The notes under the pieces are model-generated. The model saw nothing but the letters and a program-made list of their open reading frames with translations. It searched no databases and was not told the origin of the DNA. The translations under genes were made by a program, and so were the position numbers. Below, piece by piece: positions 54,554 to 62,407 of a stretch of 62,407 bases of DNA; position 1 is the stretch's first letter, and each line of letters opens with the position of its first letter. This DNA comes from Paraburkholderia fungorum (lineage in GTDB: Bacteria > Pseudomonadota > Gammaproteobacteria > Burkholderiales > Burkholderiaceae): NCBI RefSeq assembly GCF_003610895.1, contig NZ_MCAS01000040.1, forward strand, positions 1-62,407. Direction: 5' to 3'.

Positions 54554-55549
54554 ATGCCGCACATGCATCTGGATACTGCGAGGATTACCTGGTTACATAC
54601 GCCAATGCTGAACGTACGGAGTGCAGCGCGGCGAATCGGCGTGTTGCTGTTCGACGGCTTCTGGCTGCTCGGACCTGGCACGGTGGTGGAGATGTTTCAG
54701 ACCGCCAACGAACTTTCCGGCTCGCGGGCCGGCGAAGAGCCGCCCTATGAAGTCCAGTTTTTGTCGATGGACGGCGGCAGCGTCGCGAGTTCCTCGTCGG
54801 CGCGAATCTGGACTGACCGTATCGACGCCCGTTACGGCAGCGGTTTTGACGTGCTGTTCATCGCCGGCGGCTACGGCGCACTTGAGGCCGCGCAGGACGA
54901 ACGCTTGCTGGGATGGCTGCGCTCGGTGCAAACGCGTACCCGTGCGATCGAGACGATCGGCGAGGGCCGTCTCGTGCTGGAAGCCGCGGGTCCGGCGGAT
55001 CATGACGGCCAGCAGGTGAACCGCTATCTGGCGAGCGCCACGGCCGATGCCGCGCGCAGCGCCGCCAACGATCGTAACGACTGTGCGCGCAGTGCGCTGA
55101 TGTTCATCAAGCGCGACCTCGGCGCGGAGCTTGCGCGCAACGTCGCCGATCGGGTCATGCCGGGCATGGCCGCCAGCTGGGTACCGTTGCCGGCGGAAGG
55201 CGGCACACTCAGCGTCGCCGAGAAAATCCGTGCCGCCGCGCGCTGGATGGAGGCGAATTGCGATCGCCCCGTATCGGTTGCGGACGCCGCGCAAGTGGCG
55301 GCGATGAGCGAGCGCAATTTCCTGCGGCGTTTCAAGCATGAAATGCAGGTCACGCCGTCTGACTATCTGCTACAGGTGCGCCTGCGGATTGCCTGCAACT
55401 TCCTGACCGAAACTGAACTGCCGGTCGACAAGATCGCGCGCCGCAGCGGCACCGGTAACGGCGATCGCCTGGCGAAGATATTCCGCAAGCGCATGGCGTT
55501 GTCGCCTACCGAATATCGCGCGCGCAGCCGGGTGGCGAGCGAGGTGTGA
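54554..55549 (+). CDS. GlxA-family AraC-type regulator (DJ-1/PfpI plus HTH)
   Basis: This 331-residue regulator has an N-terminal DJ-1/PfpI-like domain (about 27-200, RRIGVLLFDGFWLLGPGTVVEMF). The usual nucleophile-elbow segment is replaced, reading LVLEAAGPADHDG, so it is a sensor and not an enzyme. A C-terminal AraC double helix-turn-helix follows (about 225-325, ISVADAAQVAAMSERNFLRRFKHEM-like and PTEYRARSR). A long AT-rich leader precedes it and an RmlC gene follows on the same strand. It may govern sugar or exopolysaccharide genes, which is inference. Confidence 0.88.
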   Translation: MPHMHLDTARITWLHTPMLNVRSAARRIGVLLFDGFWLLGPGTVVEMFQTANELSGSRAGEEPPYEVQFLSMDGGSVASSSSARIWTDRIDARYGSGFDVLFIAGGYGALEAAQDERLLGWLRSVQTRTRAIETIGEGRLVLEAAGPADHDGQQVNRYLASATADAARSAANDRNDCARSALMFIKRDLGAELARNVADRVMPGMAASWVPLPAEGGTLSVAEKIRAAARWMEANCDRPVSVADAAQVAAMSERNFLRRFKHEMQVTPSDYLLQVRLRIACNFLTETELPVDKIARRSGTGNGDRLAKIFRKRMALSPTEYRARSRVASEV

Positions 55550-55690
55550 GTTTCGGCGGGCGCCTTGCAAACGGTGCACCGCCTCGCTTGAGGGGGCGTG
55601 CGGCGCGCGGCGTGTGTTGGAAGCTACGCCGCCGCGTGTGGATCGGCGGCCGCGTTTTTTCGGGGCAGGCTTCTTGCGAACACAGTGGCC

Positions 55691-56245
55691 ATGATGGGCA
55701 ACAAGGTAATGGCAACGGCGCTGCCGGAGGTGAGACTCATCGAGCCCGAGGTGTTCTGCGACGAATTCGGCTTCTGCTTCGAGAGCTTCAGCGCGGATGA
55801 GTTTACCGTCGACGTCGCACAAGGCTTCAACTTCGTGCAAGACCGTCATTTGCGCGCGGTGCGTGGTGTGTTGCGCGGACTGCATTACCAGGTGCAACGT
55901 CCGCAAGGCCGGCTCGTTCGCGTGGTGGTAGGGGAAGTGTTCGATGTTGCCGTGGACGTGCGGCTCAATTCGCCGAACTTCGGCAAGTGGAGCGGTGCTT
56001 ATCTGAGCGCGGATAACTATCGGCAGGTATGGGTGCCGCCGGGCTTCGCACACGGTTTCGTCGTACTGTCCGACGTTGCCGAATGCCTGTGGAAGACCAC
56101 GGAATACTGGTTCCCCGAACTTGAGCGCTGCATCTTGTGGAACGATCCTGATATCGGCATCGAGTGGCCTATCGGCATCGAACCGATCCTCGGCGCGAAA
56201 GACGCAGCGGGCCGGCGTATTTACGAAGCGGAAAATTTCGCCTGA
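55691..56245 (+). CDS. rfbC: dTDP-4-dehydrorhamnose 3,5-epimerase
   Basis: This 184-residue cupin epimerase converts dTDP-4-keto-6-deoxyglucose to the rhamnose precursor. Family residues seen include LRGLHYQ with the catalytic histidine (H65), PPGFAHGF (H121) and WNDPDIGIEWP with the partner aspartate near D152. The usual FGDERGFF reads FCDEFGFCF here, a less common variant. ATG 55691 is used; ATG 55709 is equally good. No other dTDP-rhamnose genes are adjacent, so it is separated from a standard rfbBDAC cluster. Confidence 0.88.
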   Translation: MMGNKVMATALPEVRLIEPEVFCDEFGFCFESFSADEFTVDVAQGFNFVQDRHLRAVRGVLRGLHYQVQRPQGRLVRVVVGEVFDVAVDVRLNSPNFGKWSGAYLSADNYRQVWVPPGFAHGFVVLSDVAECLWKTTEYWFPELERCILWNDPDIGIEWPIGIEPILGAKDAAGRRIYEAENFA

Positions 56246-56282
56246 ACGCTGCGCCTGCAGCGGTTCAGCGCTTCAGCACCGT

Positions 56283-57173
56283 TCAGCGCGTCGCCACCAC
56301 GGCGCCCACGCTCGCGGCGACCACCAGCAGCGTGCCCGCTATCTGCACGGCGCCCATTGGCTGATGCAGCACGATGAATCCCGCCAATGCGCCGATCGCG
56401 GGTTCGACACTCATCAGGATGCCAAACGATGAGGCGGGCATGTGCCGCAAGGCCACCATTTCCAGCGCGTAGGGCAACAACGGAACCAGCAGCGCGAGTC
56501 CTGCGGTGGCGGCAATCTGCCCCGCGGCGATATGCATGCCGGTTTGTGCAAAGCCGAACGGCGTGGCGATCAGTGCCGCTGCGATCAACGAAACCGACAA
56601 GCCTTCGAGTCCGGCGAACAGGGCGCCGGTCTTTTTCATCAGCACGATATAGCTGCCCCAGCCGATTGCAGCCCCGAAAGCGAGCAGCACGCCGAGCGGT
56701 TCGCCGATCCAGCCCGCGCGATCGCGCGAGAGCAGCAGTACGCCGGCTATCGCCAATACTGGCCACAGTAATGCGCGCGCGCGGCGCACCGCGAGTGTCG
56801 CGACGGCGAGCGGCCCGAGAAAATCGATCGCGACGGCGAGACCCAATGGAATCCGCTGAAGCGCCGCGAAAAAGCACAGTGTCATGCCGGCCATCGCTGC
56901 GCCCAGCGCACCTGCGGCGAGCCAATGCGTGCGCGAGTAGCTAAAAAGCCGCGGGCGCACCAGCAACGCAAGCACGACGGCCGCCCAGCACAGGCGCAAC
57001 CACGTGGTGCTGAGCGAGCCGTAGCTTGCCATCGTCGGTGCGGAGAGCGCGGCGCCGAACTGCACGCTCGACATCGACAGCACGCACAGGAGCGCGGCCC
57101 CGGCTGCGGCGCCGGTGGGCTTCACCGGCAGTGGCGTGGGATTCAGCGCTGGTTTGATGGTGGTGTCCTGCAT
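56283..57173 (-). CDS. RhtA-like EamA/DMT-family exporter
   Basis: This 296-residue inner-membrane protein has ten predicted helices formed by two EamA repeats, matching the size and plan of the threonine/homoserine exporter RhtA (RLCWAAVVLALLVRPRLF, LGLAVAIDFLGPLAVA, PYALEMVALRHMPASSFGILMSVEPAIGALAG). ATG 57173 has GAGG five bases upstream and gives the RhtA length; ATG 57203 is longer. It is divergent from a LysR gene that probably controls it. Confidence 0.9.
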   Translation of the reverse strand: MQDTTIKPALNPTPLPVKPTGAAAGAALLCVLSMSSVQFGAALSAPTMASYGSLSTTWLRLCWAAVVLALLVRPRLFSYSRTHWLAAGALGAAMAGMTLCFFAALQRIPLGLAVAIDFLGPLAVATLAVRRARALLWPVLAIAGVLLLSRDRAGWIGEPLGVLLAFGAAIGWGSYIVLMKKTGALFAGLEGLSVSLIAAALIATPFGFAQTGMHIAAGQIAATAGLALLVPLLPYALEMVALRHMPASSFGILMSVEPAIGALAGFIVLHQPMGAVQIAGTLLVVAASVGAVVATR

Positions 57174-57213
57174 CGTGGCCTCGTTGACGCTCGTCGGGTT
57201 CATGGGAAGCTAT

Positions 57214-57242
57214 CTTATCGGTGTCAGCGGTATTAAGATAAG
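57214..57242. promoter_or_regulatory. Candidate LysR operator between rhtA-like gene and regulator
   Basis: CTTATC (57214-57219) and GATAAG (57237-57242) form an inverted repeat centred in the 80-base divergent promoter region. This is the expected place for a LysR site. Confidence 0.45.
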
Positions 57243-57254
57243 TTGATATTTCTT

Positions 57255-58178
57255 ATGACCACTTCAGAAAACGTGATGACCCGAGATCTCGACAGCAGTC
57301 TTTTGCGGGCGTTCGTTACCGTGGCGGAGGCCGGTGCCGTGGGCGTGGCGGCGGCGCGCCTGGCACGTACCCAGGCCGCGGTGAGCATGCAATTGCGCCG
57401 GCTAGAAGAAGAACTGGGGCAGCGCTTGCTCGACCGTTCGCCGCGTGGCGTGCAACTCACCGAAGCCGGCCACCTGCTGCTGCCGTTCGCGCATACCATT
57501 CTTGGCGCGGGCGCCGATGCGCGGCGCGCCTTGAGCGCGGGGCAGGTCTCTGGCGCCGTGCGGCTCGGCATGCTGGAAGACATCGCGGTCGGCCGCCTGC
57601 CGCGCGCGCTGCGGCGTTTTTCGATCGCGTATCCGCAGGTGGCGCTGGAGATCGTCGTCGATACCAGTTCGGCGCTGTCGAAGCGGCTTGCGGACGGTGG
57701 CCTCGACGTGGTTGTGGGGGACCCCGCGCTAGTCGACGCGACGCCGCTCCTGACCTGGACACAGCCGCTCTTCTGGGTCGGCGCGCGCGGGTTTAGCCGC
57801 GATGACGACGCGGCGTTGCCGGTGGTGACGTTCGGCGGCGCATGTCTTTGGCAGCAGCAGGTGTTGACGGCGCTGCGGCGTGCGGGCATTGCGTGGCGCA
57901 TTGTCTGCACCAGCACGAGCTTGCCGGCGGTGCAGTCGGCGGTGGAAGCCGGGCTCGGTGTGTCGGTGCTGCTCGACGGCAATATCCGTTCGGAGTCGAT
58001 GCGCGTGCTCGGCCAGGCCGACGGATTGCCCGATGCGCCCACCGCCGATTTCGGGCTCTTCATGCGCCCCGTGCCGGGCACCCAGGCGGCTGCCGTGCAA
58101 ACCTTGCAAACGTTCCTTTGCGAGGAATTGCATCTTGGCTTGCGGGAAAACGAGCCGTGCGTGGTACCGGCAGGGTAG
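57255..58178 (+). CDS. LysR-family regulator
   Basis: This 307-residue LysR protein has a helix-turn-helix in residues about 12-60 (AVGVAAARLARTQAAVSMQLRRLEEELGQRLLDR) and an effector domain. It is divergent from the amino-acid exporter, a layout like LysE/ArgP systems, where the regulator senses the exported amino acid. ATG 57255 is taken; ATG 57276 and TTG 57243 are alternatives, and none has a strong ribosome site. Confidence 0.9.
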   Translation: MTTSENVMTRDLDSSLLRAFVTVAEAGAVGVAAARLARTQAAVSMQLRRLEEELGQRLLDRSPRGVQLTEAGHLLLPFAHTILGAGADARRALSAGQVSGAVRLGMLEDIAVGRLPRALRRFSIAYPQVALEIVVDTSSALSKRLADGGLDVVVGDPALVDATPLLTWTQPLFWVGARGFSRDDDAALPVVTFGGACLWQQQVLTALRRAGIAWRIVCTSTSLPAVQSAVEAGLGVSVLLDGNIRSESMRVLGQADGLPDAPTADFGLFMRPVPGTQAAAVQTLQTFLCEELHLGLRENEPCVVPAG

Positions 58179-58341
58179 TGCGCGGGCTGGCGCGGTCAAG
58201 GCGGCTAACGCGGGTAACGTGGCGGCGCCCGCGCAGGCATGCGCGCATCACGTTCCCTGTGAGTTTTTACGACATTTTTGCTTGAGACGCCCAGGCGCCA
58301 AACCTACACTTCGTGCATCTTGATAGCGCGAGGTGTTCAAC

Positions 58342-58971
58342 GTGAAGCAACGTGCAACGACGCAGCAATCTGTCCGTATCGATTACGTGTATCACGGCGT
58401 GGGCCGTGTCGAACTGCGTCGCTTCGATCCGTCGCGCGATTCATATGTCGCGTTGACCGCGCTGCTGCATCGGGCTTTCACCCGGCTCGGCGCAATGGGT
58501 TTGAACTGCACGTGCGTGGATCAAACGGTGGAGACGACACGTTCACGCGCGACGCGCGGCGATTGTTACGTGGCGGTCTGCGAGGGGCGCATTGTCGGCA
58601 CGATGACGCTGTATGCGCCGGATCACGAGTCCGCGTGCGATCTGTACCGCCGCGACGATATCGCCAGCTTGCGCCAGTTCGGTGTGGAGCCCGCATGGCA
58701 GGCGCGCGGTATCGGCACCTTGTTGATCGCTTTCGCCGACCATTGGGCCGCGACGCGTGGTTACGCGGAGCTCGCGCTCGATACGCCGCAACCGGCTGCG
58801 CATCTGATTGCGTTTTATCGAGGGCAGGGGTTCCGCATTGTCGATTTCGTGCACTTTGACGGCAAGCAGTACGACAGCGCGATCTTGAGCAAGCCGCCGG
58901 TGGCCACGCGTACGCTCGCGAACTGGTCGCATCGGCTGACTGTGCCGGCGAGGATTGCGCGCGCGGCGTGA
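58342..58971 (+). CDS. GNAT-family N-acetyltransferase 3
   Basis: This 209-residue GNAT has motif A (FGVEPAWQARGIGTLLIAFADHWAA) and the following strand (YAELALDTPQPAAHLIAFYRGQGFR). The start is GTG 58342, with GAGG eight bases upstream. An N-terminal segment of about 25 residues precedes the fold. It stands alone between two LysR-containing regions, and it is only distantly like the paired GNATs at 32576-33728. The substrate is unknown. Confidence 0.88.
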   Translation: MKQRATTQQSVRIDYVYHGVGRVELRRFDPSRDSYVALTALLHRAFTRLGAMGLNCTCVDQTVETTRSRATRGDCYVAVCEGRIVGTMTLYAPDHESACDLYRRDDIASLRQFGVEPAWQARGIGTLLIAFADHWAATRGYAELALDTPQPAAHLIAFYRGQGFRIVDFVHFDGKQYDSAILSKPPVATRTLANWSHRLTVPARIARAA

Positions 58972-59114
58972 GGGGATGGCGAGGCGGGAGGGTGAGGCCG
59001 TAAAACCCCGGAGCGGGCAGCAACTATTGCAATGCTGTGTGGCAAGTATTGCAACATGCTGTGAATCCGCGCGCCGGGGCGGGTGTTTCTTTCTTTGGCT
59101 GACTGACTTGATGG

Positions 59115-59276
59115 TCAGCGTCGCATCACGCCCATCAGCAGGGTAACGAGGAAAATCACCACGAAGATGAAGAACAGGACCTTGGCGATTTCCGTTGCGC
59201 CCGCGGCGATGCCGCCAAAGCCGAATACCGCGGCGATGATCGCGATGATGAAGAAGATTACAGCGTATCGAAGCAT
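59115..59276 (-). CDS. DUF1328-family small membrane protein
   Basis: This 53-residue protein is almost all membrane helix: MLRYAVIFFIIAIIAAVFGF, then GGIAAGATEIAKVLFFIFVV, then IFLVTLLMGVMRR. The central GFGGIAAGATEIAKVLFFIFVVIF stretch is the DUF1328 signature. GGGAGG lies just before ATG 59276. Such proteins are widespread and often stress-induced; their function is not known. It is convergent with the GNAT gene. Confidence 0.92.
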   Translation of the reverse strand: MLRYAVIFFIIAIIAAVFGFGGIAAGATEIAKVLFFIFVVIFLVTLLMGVMRR

Positions 59277-59479
59277 GGGGCCTCCCACCGATGGATTGCT
59301 GGATCGAAGTTAAAAACGGCTGCTCGTTGTGGGCACAGCGTGCTTTGACGGGTTTGCGCCGGCGAGCGATATACAGCAATAGGCGTGCCCAGGGCAGGCC
59401 GAACCGGGGGTGCCCCTAATCGGCCAGTCGATGCCGTGCTGTTACCATCGCGGATCATTGATTCCCGGCCACCCTTGCC

Positions 59480-60433
59480 ATGCAACACAATCCGCTCAGC
59501 GAGATCTCCCTGATCCGCAAGCTGAAGCTCAATCAGCTGATGATCTTCGAACGCGTGCTGGAGACGCGTTCCGTCGTGCGTGCGGCCAACGAGATGCGCC
59601 TGACACAGCCGGCCGTCACCAAGGTCATCCACGAACTCGAATCCTGCTTCGACGGCGCGCTGTTCGCGCGCTCGAATCGCGGTGTCGTGCCGACTGAACT
59701 GGGTTTGCTGCTCGGCCGGCGGGTCAAGTCGCTGATGGCGGAGTTGCGCTATATGACCGACGAACTCAACGACTTCCGGCTCGGCACAAGCGGCCATGTG
59801 ATTGTCGGCACACTGATCTCGGCATCGGCGCGGCTGTTGCCTGCGGCGATCGCCATGTTGAAAGCACGTACGCCGAATGTTCTGGTGACGGTGCGCGAGG
59901 GCACGACGGCGCATCTGTTTCCGGCGCTGGCGACGGGGGACCTCGATATCGTCGTTGGACGTTTGCCCGAGCGTGAGTTGCCGATTGCGAGTGCTTTTCC
60001 GTTGACGCACGAGGCGTTGTTCGAAGAGTCGTTGTGCGTGGTGGTGGGCAAGGGCTATGGACAGGCGCCGGCCGGCGTGACGCATCTATCGGATCTGGTC
60101 GGCTCGCCGTGGATTCTGCCGACGCCTGATTCGCCGGCCCGGTTGTCTGCGGAGCATCTGTTTCGGGCGGCGGGGTTGCCGTTGCCCACGGATATTGTGG
60201 AGTCGTTGTCATTGTTGACGAATATTGGCTTGCTGCTCGATACGCCGAGGATCGCGTTGATGCCGCGGGTCGCGGCGCAGCAGTTCGAGGGCGCGGGGTT
60301 GTTGCGGATTCTGGATTTGCCGGAGAGTGGGGCGTTTGGGACTGTTGGGTTTTCTGTGCGGTCGCATAAGGAGTTGAGCGCGGCTTGTGTGGCTTTTGTT
60401 GAGTGTTTGCGGGAGGCTGCTGCGGGGGGGTAA
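59480..60433 (+). CDS. LysR-family regulator (PcaQ/GbpR-like)
   Basis: This 317-residue LysR protein has a helix-turn-helix (LNQLMIFERVLETRSVVRAANEMRLTQPAVTKVIHELESCF) and an effector domain (about 100-310), in the style of PcaQ and GbpR regulators. Its last 200-250 bases shift towards G and T on the coding strand. The stop codon leads straight into the A-poor tail of palindromic repeat copy C. No target operon is visible in the window, and the genes beyond are mobile-element DNA. Confidence 0.9.
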   Translation: MQHNPLSEISLIRKLKLNQLMIFERVLETRSVVRAANEMRLTQPAVTKVIHELESCFDGALFARSNRGVVPTELGLLLGRRVKSLMAELRYMTDELNDFRLGTSGHVIVGTLISASARLLPAAIAMLKARTPNVLVTVREGTTAHLFPALATGDLDIVVGRLPERELPIASAFPLTHEALFEESLCVVVGKGYGQAPAGVTHLSDLVGSPWILPTPDSPARLSAEHLFRAAGLPLPTDIVESLSLLTNIGLLLDTPRIALMPRVAAQQFEGAGLLRILDLPESGAFGTVGFSVRSHKELSAACVAFVECLREAAAGG

Positions 60434-61230
60434 AGGTTTTTTTTTGCCTGCGCGGCGCTTTGGTTGGTTGCTTGTGGTGTTGGCCTTTCCTTGTTGTGTT
60501 AGTGGTTTATTAGCGTTGCCCCTGTGCGGGGCGGCACTTACTTTCTTTGCCGCCGCAAAGAAAGATAAGCAAAGAAAGCGGCTCACACCGCCAGCTCATA
60601 AGTGGGTCCCCTGGCTTGGAGGGGACAGTGGTGCATCTGGAATCTGTGTTCTCGCACATTCGGCGCTAGTGACAAGGGCGTCATACCTCCGGCGGCGCTG
60701 CGCGCGCCGACGCGCAGTTCAAACACCACCCGTCAAGCGTTTGCTCTCACGGTTTATCCAGGGCCCTGACTCGTTGTTCATCGCCGCCGTGGGCACGACT
60801 GCGGCAGTGCCGTGAATGCGCTGCATCGCCATTTCGAGCGTTCACTTCCACGGTTGCACAGATCCCCGATTCGTCGCTGCATCGCAGCCGCGGGCACGAT
60901 CGCCGCCGCGCAACGAATGCAACGAATGCGCCGCATGGGTATTTCATTTGAAGTGGGGTTCGCCAATAAGAGCGGAAGCACTTCGCCGAGGCGAAGCCGA
61001 TGGCCCCCGCGACGCGAAACGAAGCCTCTGGTTTCCCATGCAGACCCATCCGCGACGCACGCAGTGCGGAGTGGGAGCGAATGAGCCCTGTGTCGCTAAC
61101 GCGGAGTATGCGAGAACACAGATTCCAGATGCACCACTGCCCCCTCCAAGCCAGGGGACCCACTTATGAGCTGGCGGTGTGAGCCGCTTTCTTTGCTTAT
61201 CTTTCTTTGCGGCGGCAAAGAAAGTAAGTG
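60434..61230. repeat. Long palindromic repeat element, copy C
   Basis: The left tail (60434-60520) has 4 A in 87 bases. The left arm (about 60520-60680) and right arm (about 61083-61230) are inverted copies, with only one mismatch in the first 120 bases. Hairpins with 10-bp arms lie at 60541-60564 and 61201-61224. Both arms have the 'type 2' segment (CCCCTGGCTTGGAGGGG and its complement). The core resembles that of copy B but has only about two 9-bp units. The right arm is cut six bases past the hairpin by the IS3-family element. Confidence 0.85.
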
Positions 61231-61291
61231 TGTAGTGGTCCAATGGTCCTGGACACCTCTAAAGGGGATAATTCTCCAACTGAGGTGAGAG

Positions 61292-61594
61292 ATGAGCAGA
61301 CGGAACATAACTGACGAATTCAAGGCTGAAGCGGTGCAACTGGTGGTTGCCCAGGGCTATTCATTCTCCAAGGCCTGTGAGGCGCTGGGCGTAGGAGACA
61401 CGGCCTTGCGGCGATGGGTTGCGCAGTGGCGGGCCGAACAGGCTGAGCCGCCGCGCACTGAGATTCAGGTCAAGGCCGACCAGCGACGCATCCGGGAACT
61501 GGAGGCGCGGGTGATCGAGCTCGAAAGGGAGCGCGAGATCCTAAAAAAGTCCACGGCCTTCTTCGTCAAGGAAATGGATCGCTCATCGAAGTGA
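61292..61594 (+). CDS. IS3-family OrfA (DNA-binding subunit)
   Basis: This 100-residue protein has a helix-turn-helix (FKAEAVQLVVAQGYSFSKACEALGVGDTALRRWVAQW) and a C-terminal leucine-zipper coiled coil (about 60-90, RIRELEARVIELEREREILKKSTAFF). It binds the element's ends. Translation that slips at 61543-61549 yields the OrfAB transposase instead. GAGGTGAGAG precedes the ATG. Confidence 0.93.
   Translation: MSRRNITDEFKAEAVQLVVAQGYSFSKACEALGVGDTALRRWVAQWRAEQAEPPRTEIQVKADQRRIRELEARVIELEREREILKKSTAFFVKEMDRSSK
61543..61549 (+). other. Programmed -1 frameshift site
   Basis: The heptamer A-AAA-AAG is in the right phase of orfA (codons AAA and AAG) for -1 slippage. The -1 frame is open from here into orfB, so an OrfAB fusion is made. 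This is the standard IS3 mechanism. Confidence 0.85.
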
Positions 61595-62407
61595 TCCATT
61601 CGCTGAAGAAGGCCTGGCCGGTGAGCGTGATGTGCGAGCTGCTGAAGGTGCCTCGAAGCAGCTATTACGCCGTTTCCACACGGCCCGCCAGAGTTGCTGC
61701 TGCGCCCGCGCTGCTCAAGGCGGTGCGCGAAATTCACGGCGAAAGCCGCGCCAGCTATGGCAGTCGCAGAATGGCTCAGGCCTTGCAGCAGCGAGGCCAC
61801 GCGATCGGGCGTTACCGTGCCCGATCGCTGATGCGCGAGGCACAACTGGCGGTGGCGCGACGACGAACGCACCGTTATCGCAAGACTGACGGTGAAGCGC
61901 TGGTGGCTCCCAACCTGCTTGAGCGTCGGTTCGAGCCGTCGTCGATCAATCAGGTATGGGCGGGCGATATTACGTACGTGAGAACGCTTCAGGGCTGGTC
62001 CTATCTGGCCATCGTGATGGATCTGTATTCACGCCGTATCGTCGGCTGGGCGTTTGCGCAACTGCCCGATACGGTACTGGTTATCAGGGCTTTGCAGCAG
62101 GCGCGCGAGCATCGACGGCCGCCACCGGGCCTGATGTTCCACTCGGATCAGGGATGCCAGTACACCAGCGCGCACTTCGTGAACGAGCTGAAGGCAAACG
62201 GCATCATCCAGAGCATGAGCAGAAAGGGGAACTGCTGGGATAACGCGCCGGTGGAGCGCTTCTTTAGAAGTCTCAAAAGCGAATGGATCGACGATAAAGG
62301 GTACCCCGACCACGCATATGCGGAACGCGACATCGGGGCCTACATCGACGACTTTTATAACTACAGGCGCATCCATTCAGCGGCAGACGGTCTGCCACCG
62401 GCACGAT
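61591..62407 (+). CDS. IS3-family OrfB (DDE transposase), incomplete at window end
   Basis: This catalytic part of the transposase is read from the -1 frameshift or from GTG 61591. An HTH_21-like region (RASYGSRRMAQALQQRGH) comes first, then the integrase core with the DDE residues in WAGDITYV, FHSDQGCQYTS and PVERFFRSLKSEW. The frame is open to the end of the window, which lacks only the last few codons judging from the family (YNYRRIHSA is near the C-terminus). It appears intact as far as seen. Confidence 0.9.
   Translation, partial: MIHSLKKAWPVSVMCELLKVPRSSYYAVSTRPARVAAAPALLKAVREIHGESRASYGSRRMAQALQQRGHAIGRYRARSLMREAQLAVARRRTHRYRKTDGEALVAPNLLERRFEPSSINQVWAGDITYVRTLQGWSYLAIVMDLYSRRIVGWAFAQLPDTVLVIRALQQAREHRRPPPGLMFHSDQGCQYTSAHFVNELKANGIIQSMSRKGNCWDNAPVERFFRSLKSEWIDDKGYPDHAYAERDIGAYIDDFYNYRRIHSAADGLPPAR

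Larger units (their letters stand above)
61231..62407 (+). mobile_element. IS3-family insertion sequence, right end beyond window
   Basis: The element begins TGTAGTGGTCCAATGG at 61231, interrupting palindromic repeat copy C. It contains orfA and an overlapping orfB in the -1 frame with a slippery A6G. The right end lies past the window. Confidence 0.9.

Overview
The window looks like chromosomal DNA of a beta-proteobacterium of the Burkholderia/Paraburkholderia group. The grounds are high GC with C/G third positions, many LysR regulators, paired OmpR-type porins, DUF4148 secreted proteins, NodT-type efflux lipoproteins and a beta-proteobacterial LexA box. No rRNA, tRNA, CRISPR array or phage genes were seen. 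The genus is an inference from gene content.

Layout. An intact IS481-family element (1-1281) sits in the loop of a hairpin belonging to a long palindromic repeat (copy A, to 1917). Next come a LysR regulator and a divergent acyl-CoA dehydrogenase / class III CoA-transferase / MHS-type MFS transporter operon (1918-7270), then a two-domain Asp/Glu-racemase-like protein (7376-8899). A 1978-residue double-length UvrA (9203-15139) lies behind a perfect CTGT-N8-ACAG LexA box. From 16122 a tonB-exbB-exbD-exbD-TPR operon leads to an XRE-cupin regulator, a TonB-dependent receptor (21030-23816), and a run of closely packed genes (24077-36941): YejABEF-like peptide importer, TldD/TldE-like protease pair, two GNAT acetyltransferases and an RND pump. 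Read together, these could form one pathway that brings a peptide across both membranes, cuts it, acetylates a product and exports it. This is the best candidate for an undescribed system.

The second half holds a two-component system with an extra pseudo-receiver regulator (37702-40542), palindromic repeat copy B with a 20-unit 9-bp minisatellite (40543-41820), two porins, a tiny lipoprotein and a DUF4148 protein (41904-45105). It continues with a complete RND/MFP/OMF efflux operon on the minus strand preceded by a response regulator and a LysR gene (45240-53072). After an AT-rich regulatory stretch come a GlxA-type AraC regulator, RmlC, an RhtA-like exporter with a divergent LysR gene, a GNAT, a 53-residue DUF1328 membrane protein and another LysR gene (53417-60433). 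Palindromic repeat copy C follows (60434-61230), broken by an IS3-family element that runs off the window end.

The three palindromic repeats are the second unusual theme. They have long inverted arms carrying perfect 10-bp hairpins. On all four sides that can be seen, they are flanked by tails in which one strand almost lacks adenine. Three of those tails begin exactly at the stop codon of a gene pointing towards the repeat, and the base skew reaches back into the gene's 3' end.
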